Assembly: GCF_014237875.1 (NCBI RefSeq)
Contig: NZ_JACJVJ010000001.1
Coordinates: 980,501-1,044,500, forward strand
Length of the DNA stretch: 64,000 nt
Origin: Parasphingopyxis marina
GTDB taxonomy: Bacteria > Pseudomonadota > Alphaproteobacteria > Sphingomonadales > Sphingomonadaceae
Reading direction: 5' to 3'
The position numbers and the translations under genes were made by a program. Positions 28,801 through 36,990 of the stretch are shown one piece after another. How positions within the stretch are numbered: the first letter of the stretch is position 1; each line of letters starts with the position of its first letter. The notes below the pieces were generated by a model, which saw nothing but the letters and a program-made list of their open reading frames with translations, ran no database searches and was not told the DNA's origin.

Positions 28801-30366
28801 CTACAGATAGGGAATTTCGATGCAGAATCTGGTGCCTTTTTCGGTTTCGTGCAGCGCGGATCGCAACTGCCGTGCCAGCCCTTCGGTAACCCGCTGATAC
28901 CGGACGGATTCGGGCCGTATGGAAGCGGTTTCCAGCGCCGGAGCGATCAGGCAGAGCTGCGCACAATCCTCTGACAGCGTCGTAACCGCTATCGCGATGT
29001 CGACATTTTTTTCGCACAGCATCGCCAGTTCCACGAGCTCCGTGACAAGAAAGGCAACCGGCGCGGCAATGTCCTGGCCGACACGAATGGCCGCGACGTC
29101 CAGAGTGATGGCGATCCGGGTATCGGGCGGCGCGCTTTGCTGCAGGCCCGATGCCAGCTCGGCCAATACCGGACGGATCGGCAGGCCTTCGGCCTTGTCG
29201 AGTTCGGCGAACAGGTTGCGCTGGACGATCGCCAGCGCGTCGACCCGGCGCTGGATCGACGCATAGGCCGCGGCACTGTCTTCCGACTTGGCCGAGCGCG
29301 CGTGCAGGCTCAGCAAGCTCGCTACGATCTGGAGGTTGTTCTTGACCCGGTGGTGGACCTCGCGGGTCAGTCGCGTCTGTTCGGTCAGGCCGGCGGCGAG
29401 CTTCACCTCATTGTCTCGCAGCTGGACCACGGCCTCGTCGAAGGCCCGGCCGAGGTCGCGAATCTCGATGGCCGATATGGGATCGTCCGAAAGCTCGAAA
29501 TCGCCGCCATATGCTCCATGTTCGATCACCGCCCGGCGCAGGTGGGAGAGCGGCGTGAGCAACAGCCGCCCAACGGCTATCCAGCCGAGCACCGCTGCGG
29601 CAAGCCACATCAGGATCGGCAGCGCGACCGAGAGCCTCTCTGCGGGCCGGAGTGGCACCGCATTATAGGCCATGACGAGGGTAAGCTGGCCGTCGGCGAC
29701 AGCTTCGTGAAGCTGGTCGACATTGCGTTCATCCACCTCCGATCGCCAGGGATGCACGACATGCTCGGCATCGTCCTGGATCAGCGAGATACTGAACTGG
29801 TCGATCAGTTCAGCGGGTTCGCTCAAGGCCCTGACTGTTTCAGGAGGAAGCACGGCCATGCCTATCGGATGTTGCATGGGACCGGACACCACCAGCATTA
29901 CCGAGCCATCCTCGGCGTTCAGCGACACCGCGGCCGCCTGTTCGGCCGGGAGGACCGGGATCGGCGGGGGCATAAAGCCTTCGCTGACGCAGTTGGCATC
30001 GTGGATATCGTCGATGATGGCGTACTGGACTTCATAATCCTCGATTGCGGCCAGCGCGTCGAGCGTCAGCATACAGCCTGCATCGCTGGCGGGATGGACG
30101 CTCGGAAACGCGGTTGTCGCCGCTCTCAGGCTGATTTCGGTACGGTCGATGGCGTCGGTCAGTTGCCGGGCGCTGGCTTCGGCGAGCAGCCGCGCCCCGG
30201 AATTACGGCTCTCGCGGGCCCCGTCGGCCGCCTGGATCGATGACACGATTGCGACAAGTCCGAGGGGCAGTAGCGCCAAGCTCAGCAGAATCAGCATCTT
30301 GAGACCGGTCGGCAGCGCGGCCAGCCGCGTTCTCAGATGAGTGTGGGAACCGTTCCCGGATGTCAT
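28801..30366 (-). CDS. phyP: PhyP-like HisKA_2 sensor protein with degenerate ATPase domain
   Basis: A 521-residue membrane protein. Membrane spans lie at about residues 22-45 and 245-268, flanking a periplasmic sensor domain. A HAMP-like linker and a HisKA_2 dimerisation domain follow, with the phospho-acceptor segment REVHHRVKNNLQIVASLLSLHAR. The ATPase domain is degenerate: the N-box reads TELVELAM, without the usual Asn, and no DNGxG motif follows. This matches PhyP of Sphingomonas melonis Fr1, encoded in the ecfG locus and described as a negative regulator acting on PhyR. Phosphatase action on PhyR is inferred. It lies 33 bp after nepR on the same strand. Confidence 0.8.
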   Translation of the reverse strand: MTSGNGSHTHLRTRLAALPTGLKMLILLSLALLPLGLVAIVSSIQAADGARESRNSGARLLAEASARQLTDAIDRTEISLRAATTAFPSVHPASDAGCMLTLDALAAIEDYEVQYAIIDDIHDANCVSEGFMPPPIPVLPAEQAAAVSLNAEDGSVMLVVSGPMQHPIGMAVLPPETVRALSEPAELIDQFSISLIQDDAEHVVHPWRSEVDERNVDQLHEAVADGQLTLVMAYNAVPLRPAERLSVALPILMWLAAAVLGWIAVGRLLLTPLSHLRRAVIEHGAYGGDFELSDDPISAIEIRDLGRAFDEAVVQLRDNEVKLAAGLTEQTRLTREVHHRVKNNLQIVASLLSLHARSAKSEDSAAAYASIQRRVDALAIVQRNLFAELDKAEGLPIRPVLAELASGLQQSAPPDTRIAITLDVAAIRVGQDIAAPVAFLVTELVELAMLCEKNVDIAIAVTTLSEDCAQLCLIAPALETASIRPESVRYQRVTEGLARQLRSALHETEKGTRFCIEIPYL

Positions 30367-30399
30367 GCCAGTACCGCCTGCCGGTTGGAAAGGCGGGGC

Positions 30400-30588
30400 T
30401 CAGTTGAGCTTGCCGAGCAGTTCCAGCATTTCCGAAGGGATGTCTTCCTTGACAGCGTCGTCATAGACGGAGCGGAGGGCGTCGCCGATATCGTCGGCGT
30501 CCCCCGGTTTCTCTTCGCCAGCGCGGCGCCCCTTGTCGGGGTGCCGGGGCGTCCCCGCTCTGTCGCCTTCCGAAGCCAAACCGGTCAA
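30400..30588 (-). CDS. nepR: Anti-sigma factor NepR
   Basis: A 62-residue protein with a disordered, charged N terminus and the NepR core IGDALRSVYDDAVKEDIPSEMLELLGKL. NepR sequesters EcfG until phosphorylated PhyR binds NepR through its sigma-like domain. The open frame starts with TTG, preceded by GGAG only one base away; a second TTG three codons later has better spacing. No ATG is available, so the start is uncertain. It is transcribed toward phyP and divergently from phyR. Confidence 0.85.
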   Translation of the reverse strand: MTGLASEGDRAGTPRHPDKGRRAGEEKPGDADDIGDALRSVYDDAVKEDIPSEMLELLGKLN

Positions 30589-30697
30589 TCTCCACTAGCC
30601 CTACTATTCCGAGCCTTTCCTAGCCATATCGCGTTTCGCAGCGCAACCGGGAATTTATACCGCACCAATCCTTTGCAAGACTCTAAATTCTGAAAAT

Positions 30698-30725
30698 GGA
30701 AACAAATCAGGCTCTCATTGGTTCC
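30698..30725. promoter_or_regulatory. Overlapping divergent EcfG-like promoters between nepR and phyR
   Basis: On the minus strand GGAAC (30725-30721), 16 bases, then TGTT (30704-30701) points to nepR. On the plus strand GGAAA (30698-30702), 17 bases, then GGTT (30720-30723) points to phyR. The same 28 bp thus read as two imperfect EcfG promoters facing apart. The minus-strand copy is closer to consensus. Autoregulation of the locus by EcfG is known in other alphaproteobacteria. Confidence 0.45.
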
Positions 30726-30808
30726 GTACCAAGACCTTTGCTCTTGAGTTGTGTCGGCGCGAGCGCCTACGCAATGATCTTATTACCCGTGGGAGGGAGA
30801 GACTATCG

Positions 30809-31621
30809 ATGGCGTCACTGGGTGAGCAACTGGCACCGCATCTGCCGCTTCTGAGGCGCTTTTCGCGCGCATTGACCGGAAATCAGCAACAAGGGGACGC
30901 GTTCGTCCGCCTGACGCTGGAAACGATCGTTGCCGCGCCGGACATGTTTCCCACCGACGTCGATCCGCGGCTGGGCCTGTATCGGCAATTTCTCGACGTC
31001 TGGGCCTCGACCCGCAATGCCGATGTCGCGACGGAAAATATTGCCGATGAGCGTGAACGCGAAGGAATCGCGAGCGCGCGCCTGGCAATGATCGACATGG
31101 TTTCGCGCCAGGCGCTTTTGCTGGCCGAGGTCGAAGGCTTCGGCATCGCCGACATCGGCTATCTGCTCGATCGGCCGGTGCTGGAGGTCGAAGCCCTGAT
31201 CGCCGATGCGCGCGCCGAGATCGAGGGGCAGCTCAAGACCGATGTGCTGATCATCGAAGACGAACCGATCATCGCGATGGACCTGGAAAGCATCGTCCGC
31301 GATGTCGGCCATGAGGTGACGGGTATCGCCGTGACACGCGACGAAGCGGTCGCGGAGGCCCATGCCAAGGCCCCTGGCCTCGTCCTCGCCGATATTCAAC
31401 TGGCCGACGACAGTTCGGGCATCGATGCGGTGCAGGACATTCTGACGGAGATCGACGTACCGGTGATCTTCATTACCGCCTTTCCGGAACGGCTGCTGAC
31501 CGGCGAGCGCCCCGAACCGGCCTTTCTGATTACCAAGCCGTTCCTGCATTCGACGGTAAAGGCCGCGATCGCGCAGGCACTGTTCTTCAACCGCGCTACC
31601 CTGCCGCTGGCGGACGCGTAA
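30809..31621 (+). CDS. phyR: General stress response regulator PhyR
   Basis: PhyR is the anti-anti-sigma switch of the general stress response. The 270-residue protein has an N-terminal ECF sigma-like domain (residues 1-140) and a C-terminal receiver domain starting at VLIIEDEPIIAMD. The acidic pair is EDE, the phospho-acceptor Asp lies in LADIQLADDSSG, and the conserved Lys lies in ITKPF. When phosphorylated it binds NepR and frees EcfG. The ATG at 30809 follows GGGAGGGAGA; upstream codons in frame are not family-like. Confidence 0.95.
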   Translation: MASLGEQLAPHLPLLRRFSRALTGNQQQGDAFVRLTLETIVAAPDMFPTDVDPRLGLYRQFLDVWASTRNADVATENIADEREREGIASARLAMIDMVSRQALLLAEVEGFGIADIGYLLDRPVLEVEALIADARAEIEGQLKTDVLIIEDEPIIAMDLESIVRDVGHEVTGIAVTRDEAVAEAHAKAPGLVLADIQLADDSSGIDAVQDILTEIDVPVIFITAFPERLLTGERPEPAFLITKPFLHSTVKAAIAQALFFNRATLPLADA

Positions 31622-31691
31622 CGCGGGTCCGTCAACCTCGCCCGCACAGACGGGCGAAGACACGGGCCCGAGACCATGATATAAGGACGAT

Positions 31692-31832
31692 ATGACCGAC
31701 GAAGAAACCCATCTTACCAAGAACGAAGCCCGGGCGGGCGCCACGCCGCACATGACTCGCGTGGTCCTTGTTGTTTCGCTTTTGTTGATTGTCGCAATTT
31801 TTGGCCTGCTATTCATGTTTTGGTCTGGTTGA
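31692..31832 (+). CDS. 46-residue single-span membrane protein in the stress locus
   Basis: A short frame with AAGGACG before the ATG. Residues 1-22 are polar and charged (MTDEETHLTKNEARAG), and residues 23-44 form one hydrophobic span ending in FWSG. It lies between phyR and ecfG on the same strand, and the codon use resembles a real gene. I cannot assign it to a family with certainty. Its position suggests a small membrane component of the general stress response or simply a regulon member. Confidence 0.65.
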   Translation: MTDEETHLTKNEARAGATPHMTRVVLVVSLLLIVAIFGLLFMFWSG

Positions 31833-31937
31833 TCGGGAAACGATTGGGTCGCACTGGTTATTCCTTTAGCTCGAACGTAAGTTGTTGGCATTGTTACCCG
31901 AGTCGTGTCGGGTGGAGTGCTGGCGGGGGGCGTGTGC

Positions 31938-32573
31938 ATGGCTGACCGACCGAAACAGTCGGATGAGGCCGATGAGCGGACGGACAAGCCGGAACCGCTC
32001 AGCGACGCCGATTTCAAGGATCAGCTGGCCGAGATCATTCCGCATCTGCGCGCCTTCGGGCGCTCGCTGTCGGGCAATCGCGACACCGCCGACGATCTCG
32101 TCCAGGAAACACTGCTCAAGGCATGGGCCGCGCGTGAACGCTTCCAGGCGGGCACGAACATGCGGGCCTGGACCTTCATCATCCTGCGCAACATCTTCCT
32201 CTCGCAGATGCGCCGCGCGCGCTTCAAGGGGGAGTGGGACGAGCTCACCGCCGACAAGCTGCTCGCGGCGCCGGCCAGTCAGGACCGGCATGTCGAGCTG
32301 GGCGATATGCAGCGCGCATTGATGGAATTGCCCGAGCCGCAGCGCGAGGCGCTGATCCTCGTTGGCGCGGGCGGTTTCGCCTATGAAGAGGCTGCCGAGA
32401 TCTGCGGTTGCGCGGTCGGCACGATCAAGAGCCGCGTTGCCCGTGCGCGGGCCGCGCTCGAAACCGTGATGGAAGATGGCAGCATGAAATCGCGCCGCTC
32501 GGTAAAAGGCGGGGATGAACGCACCGTGCTTCAGGAAATCATGAATGAGGTCGATGAACTCAGCAATCGCTGA
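31938..32573 (+). CDS. ecfG: General stress response sigma factor EcfG
   Basis: An ECF-type sigma factor of about 211 residues. Region 2 includes HLRAFGRSLSGNRDTADDLVQETLLKAW, and region 4 includes ALMELPEPQREALILVGAGG and the helix-turn-helix AAEICGCAVGTIKSRVARAR. These match the EcfG (ECF15) group. It recognises GGAAC-N16/17-CGTT promoters, as seen in this locus. ATG at 31938 was chosen; GTG codons 11 and 7 codons upstream are possible. Its stop is 9 bp from the stop of the convergent nepR-like gene. Confidence 0.93.
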   Translation: MADRPKQSDEADERTDKPEPLSDADFKDQLAEIIPHLRAFGRSLSGNRDTADDLVQETLLKAWAARERFQAGTNMRAWTFIILRNIFLSQMRRARFKGEWDELTADKLLAAPASQDRHVELGDMQRALMELPEPQREALILVGAGGFAYEEAAEICGCAVGTIKSRVARARAALETVMEDGSMKSRRSVKGGDERTVLQEIMNEVDELSNR

Positions 32574-32582
32574 GGCCGCTAC

Positions 32583-32771
32583 CTAGTGAAGCATTTCCAG
32601 CAGCGAGAAAAATTCCTCGGGCACGGGTTCGGATTCCGCGCGATCGTCGTCGAACGCCGAACGCAGGGGAGCGCCGACGGCACTAGCATTGTTCCTGGCG
32701 CTATCGATCCGAAAGCGCGGCGGAAATTGCTCCGCGCTGCCACGGTCGCCAATGTCGAATTTCTGGGACAT
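32583..32771 (-). CDS. Second NepR-like protein, convergent with ecfG
   Basis: A 62-residue frame whose C-terminal half aligns with NepR: PLRSAFDDDRAESEPVPEEFFSLLEML against ALRSVYDDAVKEDIPSEMLELLGKL in the locus nepR. The N terminus is variable, as in the family. The ATG lacks a strong ribosome site. NepR paralogues occur in some alphaproteobacteria; whether this one binds EcfG or another sigma factor cannot be told. Tail-to-tail placement 9 bp from ecfG means the two transcripts overlap. The plus-strand frame over the same bases is a shadow. Confidence 0.75.
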   Translation of the reverse strand: MSQKFDIGDRGSAEQFPPRFRIDSARNNASAVGAPLRSAFDDDRAESEPVPEEFFSLLEMLH

Positions 32772-32844
32772 GCAGGTTAAACGGATATGTCGCGCATAAG
32801 TTGCATGCCGCCACCGAAAAAAGGCAAGAATCTCTGAACCCGCG

Positions 32845-35547
32845 ATGACCCGACCCGACCCCCAAACCGCGCTCGCTGGCGCAATCGCCCGGATCAGGCA
32901 GCATTCGCCTTTCCTCCGGCGGATTGCGGAAGGCCAGGCGGAAACGCTGGACAGCATGGTGAAAGGCGAATTTTCGCCCTCTTTGAGCGCTTTCCGCTCC
33001 CGTTTTGGAGAGGAGGAAGGCGCGATACCCGTGCGGTTGCGCCACGAACGGCAGAAGCTTGCCCTCTACGCCGGCCTCGGCGATCTAGCGGGCCTGTTCT
33101 CGTTCGAGGATGTCGTGGCGCTGCTGTCGGATTTCGCCGATCATGCGCTCGAACGCGCGATAGAAGATGCCTTCGCGGAATGCCTGCCCGGAGAGGCCGT
33201 GGCAGGGTTTACCGCCATTGCGCTGGGCAAACATGGCAGCCGCGAACTCAACTATTCCTCCGATATCGATATCATTTTCCTGTTCGATCCCGATACGCTT
33301 CCCCGGCGCGGGGGAACCGAACCGCAGAAAACTGCCGTCCGCATCGGCAGGCATGTCGTCGATACGCTGCAGGAACGCACCGGCGAGGGCTATGTGCTAC
33401 GGGTCGATCTTCGCCTGCGGCCCTCGCCCGAAGCGACGCCGATCGCGCTGCCGGTCAACGCGGCGATATCGCATTATGAAGCGAACGCCGAAGCGTGGGA
33501 GCGAGCCGTGTTCATCCGCGGACGCCCGGTCGGCGGCGACACGGCGCTAGGCGCGATGTTCCTCGAAGCGATCCGGCCCTTTGTCTGGCGGCGCTCGCTC
33601 GATTTCGGTGCGGTGCGCGATATCCGGGCGATCTCCCGGCGCATCCGGGGCCATTATGCGCAAGGGCAGGCGTTCGGACCGGGCTATGATTTGAAGCGGG
33701 GCCGCGGCGGCATTCGCGAAATCGAATTCTACGCGCAGATACCCCAGTTGATCCATGGTGGCCGGGAGCCGCAATTGCGCGCACCGGCCACGCTCGATGC
33801 GCTCCGCGCGCTGGGCGAGGCCGGCTGGATAGCTGCGCGCGACGTCGAGACGCTGGGCAAGCATTACCGGCTGTTCCGGACGATCGAGCATCGGCTCCAG
33901 ATGGTCGAAGACCAGCAGACCCACAGCCTGCCGTCCGCCGAACCGGCGCTCCACAATGTCGCGCAGTTGCACGGGCTGGGCGATGGCGAGGCGCTGCTGG
34001 GCCTGCTTGCCGGCCCGGTAGAATTTGTCGGCGCGCTGTATGACGAGCTGGACGAGGATGACGAGGAGCGGCTTCCCGCCGATGCCGAGAGGCTCGAAAA
34101 GGCGTTGGACGATGCCGGGTTTACAGCGGCGGGCGAGGCGCGCCGCCGGATCGAGGGCTGGCGCGAAGGCAAGGTGCGGACGACGCGGACAGCGGTGGCG
34201 CGTGAAGCATTGGAGACGGTGCTGCCCGCGCTGGTTGCCGAATTCGGCCGAGCGCCCGATCCGGCCGGCGCGCTCAACCGGTTCGATGTGCTGCTCGATC
34301 GATTGCCCAGCGCCGTCAATCTCTTCCGCATGCTTGAGGCACGGCCCGGCCTGGCCCGATTGCTCGTCGATGTGCTGAGCCACTCGCCGGCGCTTGCCGA
34401 CGAACTCGCGCGCCGGGCCGAACTGTTCGACGGATTGATCGACGCGACCGCGCTCGATCCGCCCGAACCGCTGGGCGAGCTGATCGCGATATTCGAAAGC
34501 CGCAGCGCCTCGCCAGACTATCAGCTGCGGCTTGATCGGATGCGCGCGATCGTTGGCGAGGAACGGTTCGCGCTCGGCGTCCAGCTGATCGAGGGGATTG
34601 CCGATCCGCTCGATGTGGCTGCAGGCTATGCGCGCGTCGCCGAGGCGGCGCTCACCGTGCTTGCCGACGCAGCGATTGCGGAGTTCGAGGAAACGCATGG
34701 CACGATGCCCGGCGGGGAACTGGTTATTCTTGCCCTGGGGCGGTTGGGCGGCGAGGCACTGACCCATGCCTCGGATCTCGATCTCGTCTATCTGTTTACC
34801 GGCGAGCATGGCGCGGAATCGGTTGGCAAGCGGTCGTTGGGCGCCACCGTCTATTTCCAGCGGCTCGCGCAGCGGGTAACGGCGGCGCTCAGCGCACCGA
34901 CCGCCGCCGGGCCGCTTTATGAGGTCGATACGCGGCTGCGACCGTCCGGCGCGCAGGGGCTGCTCGCGGTCTCGTTCGATAGTTTCGAAACCTATCATCG
35001 CGACAGCGCCTGGACATGGGAGCATATGGCGCTGGCCCGCGCCCGGCCGGTTTATGGTTCCCCGCAAGCGCGGGAAAAGCTGGTAGCGATGATCGCAACG
35101 ATCCTGCGCCGCGAGCGCGATCCCGAAAAGCTGGCTGCCGATGTGCGCGCGATGCGGGCCGAGATCACCGAGCATAAGGTTCCGGCCGGTTCGCTTGACG
35201 TCAAACTCGTGCCGGGGGGGCTCGTCGATCTCGAATTCTGCGTGCATTTGCTCCAGCTGCGCGAACGGATCGGGCTCGATCCGCACTTGCCCAGGGCCGT
35301 CGCAGACCTTGTCGCCGGGAGCGTGCTCGCCCCCGGGGTCGCCGCGGCAAACGAACTGCTGACGCGGATGCTCGTGACGCTGCGCCTCGTCGCGCCGGCG
35401 TCGAAGGAGGTTGCGGCGGCCAGCCGGCCGCTGGTCGCGCAGTGCTGCCGGGCCGACAATTGGGAAACGCTGCTTGCGGATTATGAGGCAGCGCGGCAAT
35501 GCGTGGCCGGCGAATGGCGGCGGCTTGCCCTGACGGACGAGGAATGA
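32845..35547 (+). CDS. glnE: Glutamine synthetase adenylyltransferase/adenylyl-removing enzyme
   Basis: GlnE adjusts glutamine synthetase activity by adding AMP to, or removing it from, a tyrosine. The 900-residue protein has the expected two nucleotidyltransferase domains. The N-terminal deadenylylating domain has GSRELNYSSDIDIIFLFD near residue 131. The C-terminal adenylylating domain has LGGEALTHASDLDLVYLF near residue 635. Both keep the paired aspartates. The gene begins 73 bp past the divergent nepR-like start and seems to have its own promoter. Confidence 0.95.
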   Translation: MTRPDPQTALAGAIARIRQHSPFLRRIAEGQAETLDSMVKGEFSPSLSAFRSRFGEEEGAIPVRLRHERQKLALYAGLGDLAGLFSFEDVVALLSDFADHALERAIEDAFAECLPGEAVAGFTAIALGKHGSRELNYSSDIDIIFLFDPDTLPRRGGTEPQKTAVRIGRHVVDTLQERTGEGYVLRVDLRLRPSPEATPIALPVNAAISHYEANAEAWERAVFIRGRPVGGDTALGAMFLEAIRPFVWRRSLDFGAVRDIRAISRRIRGHYAQGQAFGPGYDLKRGRGGIREIEFYAQIPQLIHGGREPQLRAPATLDALRALGEAGWIAARDVETLGKHYRLFRTIEHRLQMVEDQQTHSLPSAEPALHNVAQLHGLGDGEALLGLLAGPVEFVGALYDELDEDDEERLPADAERLEKALDDAGFTAAGEARRRIEGWREGKVRTTRTAVAREALETVLPALVAEFGRAPDPAGALNRFDVLLDRLPSAVNLFRMLEARPGLARLLVDVLSHSPALADELARRAELFDGLIDATALDPPEPLGELIAIFESRSASPDYQLRLDRMRAIVGEERFALGVQLIEGIADPLDVAAGYARVAEAALTVLADAAIAEFEETHGTMPGGELVILALGRLGGEALTHASDLDLVYLFTGEHGAESVGKRSLGATVYFQRLAQRVTAALSAPTAAGPLYEVDTRLRPSGAQGLLAVSFDSFETYHRDSAWTWEHMALARARPVYGSPQAREKLVAMIATILRRERDPEKLAADVRAMRAEITEHKVPAGSLDVKLVPGGLVDLEFCVHLLQLRERIGLDPHLPRAVADLVAGSVLAPGVAAANELLTRMLVTLRLVAPASKEVAAASRPLVAQCCRADNWETLLADYEAARQCVAGEWRRLALTDEE

Positions 35548-35593
35548 CCGACAAGCGCCGCGCACCGACAGACCGAAGACTGGGAGACACTCC

Positions 35594-36058
35594 GTGATCG
35601 AAGAAGGCCAGAAGGCGCCCGATATAAGCTTGCAGCTGCCCGACGAAAGCACCGCCAAGCTTTCCAGTTACAAGGGCAAGCCGCTCGTCCTCTATTTCTA
35701 TCCCAAGGACGATACGCCGGGCTGCACCAAGGAAGCGATCGGCTTTACCGAGCTTGCTGGCAAATTCGCCAAGGCCGGAGCGCGGATCGTGGGCGTATCG
35801 AAAGACCCGCCGGCCAAGCACCGGAAGTTCACCGACAAATATGATCTTCAGGTCGAGCTCGCGACCGATGCCGATGGAACGGTCACCGAGGCCTTCGGCG
35901 TCTGGGTCGAAAAGAATATGTACGGCCGCAAATATATGGGCATCCAGCGCGCGACCTTCCTGATCGATGCCGAGGGCAAGGTCGCCAAGGTCTGGCCTAA
36001 GGTGAAGGTCGCCGGCCATGCGGAAGATGTGCTCGAGGCCGTCAAGGCGCTCGGCTAG
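35594..36058 (+). CDS. bcp: Thiol peroxidase of the Bcp/PrxQ family, one visible cysteine
   Basis: A 154-residue peroxiredoxin that reduces hydroperoxides with electrons from thioredoxin or glutaredoxin. The peroxidatic Cys44 lies in DDTPGCTKEAIGF. E. coli Bcp has a resolving Cys five residues later; here that position is Ile49, and no other cysteine is present, so it must work as a 1-Cys enzyme or use an external thiol. The start is GTG after GGGAGACAC. It lies 46 bp after glnE. Confidence 0.92.
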   Translation: MIEEGQKAPDISLQLPDESTAKLSSYKGKPLVLYFYPKDDTPGCTKEAIGFTELAGKFAKAGARIVGVSKDPPAKHRKFTDKYDLQVELATDADGTVTEAFGVWVEKNMYGRKYMGIQRATFLIDAEGKVAKVWPKVKVAGHAEDVLEAVKALG

Positions 36059-36062
36059 TATC

Positions 36063-36857
36063 GTGGCGCGGCCTGATATTGCCTCGGCCGTCCGCGCCGT
36101 GCTCCTTGCGGCCGAACCGCGCGACAAGGTCTTCGCTGCGCGTGCCGCCGCGCGCGACTGGCGGCTGGGGCGGCTCGATCATCGCTTCGATTGCGCGATG
36201 CCCGACCGCCCGGCCCGGCCCGCCGAACCGGAACTCCTGCCTGCGCGCCACATGCCGCGGCGCGGGAAGGGCGGATCGGAGCGGGCGCGGATCGCGATGC
36301 TCCATGCGCTTGCCCATATCGAATTCACGGCTATCGACCTGGCGTTCGATCTGATCGGCCGTTTTGGCGGCGAGTTCGTGCGGGATTTTGTCGACGATTG
36401 GATGCGCGTTGGGGCGGAGGAAGCCATGCACTTCGCGCTGCTGGACAGGCGGCTGCGGGCGCTCGGGTCCCGCTATGGTGCGCTTCCCGCCCATGACGGT
36501 TTGTGGGAGGCCGCGGAAAGCACGGCGCATGATGCGCTCGCCCGCCTTGCGGTGGTGCCCATGGTGCTCGAAGCGCGCGGCCTCGACGTCACGCCGATGA
36601 CCATCGATCGCTTCGAAGCGGCGGGCGATGTGACATCCGCACGGATATTGGCGCGAATCATGGACGACGAGGTCCGCCATGTCGGATTTGGCGTCACATG
36701 GTTCGAATCAAGGTGCAAACAGGCTAATATTGCGCCGCAGCAACACTGGAAACAGTTGGTTTCCCGTCATTTCAACGGTCGAGTTAAGCCTCCGTTCAAC
36801 GACTCGGCGCGTCGGCGAGCCGGTTTAACCCGGGATTTCTATTCTTTGCTTGCCTGA
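36063..36857 (+). CDS. DUF455 ferritin-like protein
   Basis: A 264-residue helical protein with paired carboxylate/histidine motifs typical of the DUF455 ferritin-like family. HALAHIEFTAIDLAFDL and GAEEAMHFALL form one half of the presumed di-iron site, and MDDEVRHVGFG the other. The function of the family is not established; an RNA-modification-like hydroxylase or oxidase role has been suggested by fold. The start is GTG 4 bp after the bcp stop. The C terminus is basic. Followed by 133 non-coding bases with a weak TGCC/GGCA stem. Confidence 0.8.
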   Translation: MARPDIASAVRAVLLAAEPRDKVFAARAAARDWRLGRLDHRFDCAMPDRPARPAEPELLPARHMPRRGKGGSERARIAMLHALAHIEFTAIDLAFDLIGRFGGEFVRDFVDDWMRVGAEEAMHFALLDRRLRALGSRYGALPAHDGLWEAAESTAHDALARLAVVPMVLEARGLDVTPMTIDRFEAAGDVTSARILARIMDDEVRHVGFGVTWFESRCKQANIAPQQHWKQLVSRHFNGRVKPPFNDSARRRAGLTRDFYSLLA

Positions 36858-36990
36858 TTTGCGTCTCGTTAACACTGTGCCCCCATCACCGGTTGCGGGG
36901 AGGCAATAACCGTCTCCGGTATTGTTGGATTTCCGCGGTTTTCGGGCAGGTTTTCGCTCGGCTCCGCGCTAAGGACGGGTCGCAACCGAT

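Noticed and set aside
31621-31680. Stem TCGCCCG/CGGGCGA after phyR as a terminator
   Set aside because: Seven base pairs without a U-run, and the downstream small gene and ecfG lie on the same strand; it may be a processing or attenuation stem, but I cannot support a call.
31834-31860. GGAAA at 31836-31840 as an EcfG promoter in front of ecfG
   Set aside because: Spacing to the nearest GTT-containing element is 15 and the -10 does not match CGTT.
32586-32780. 64-residue plus-strand frame after ecfG
   Set aside because: It lies opposite the NepR-like frame, which has clear homology to the locus NepR; the plus frame has no recognisable features.
33547-35658. 703-residue minus-strand frame opposite glnE
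   Set aside because: The plus strand is unambiguous GlnE with both catalytic domains; the antisense product is Arg/Gly/Gln-rich and matches nothing.
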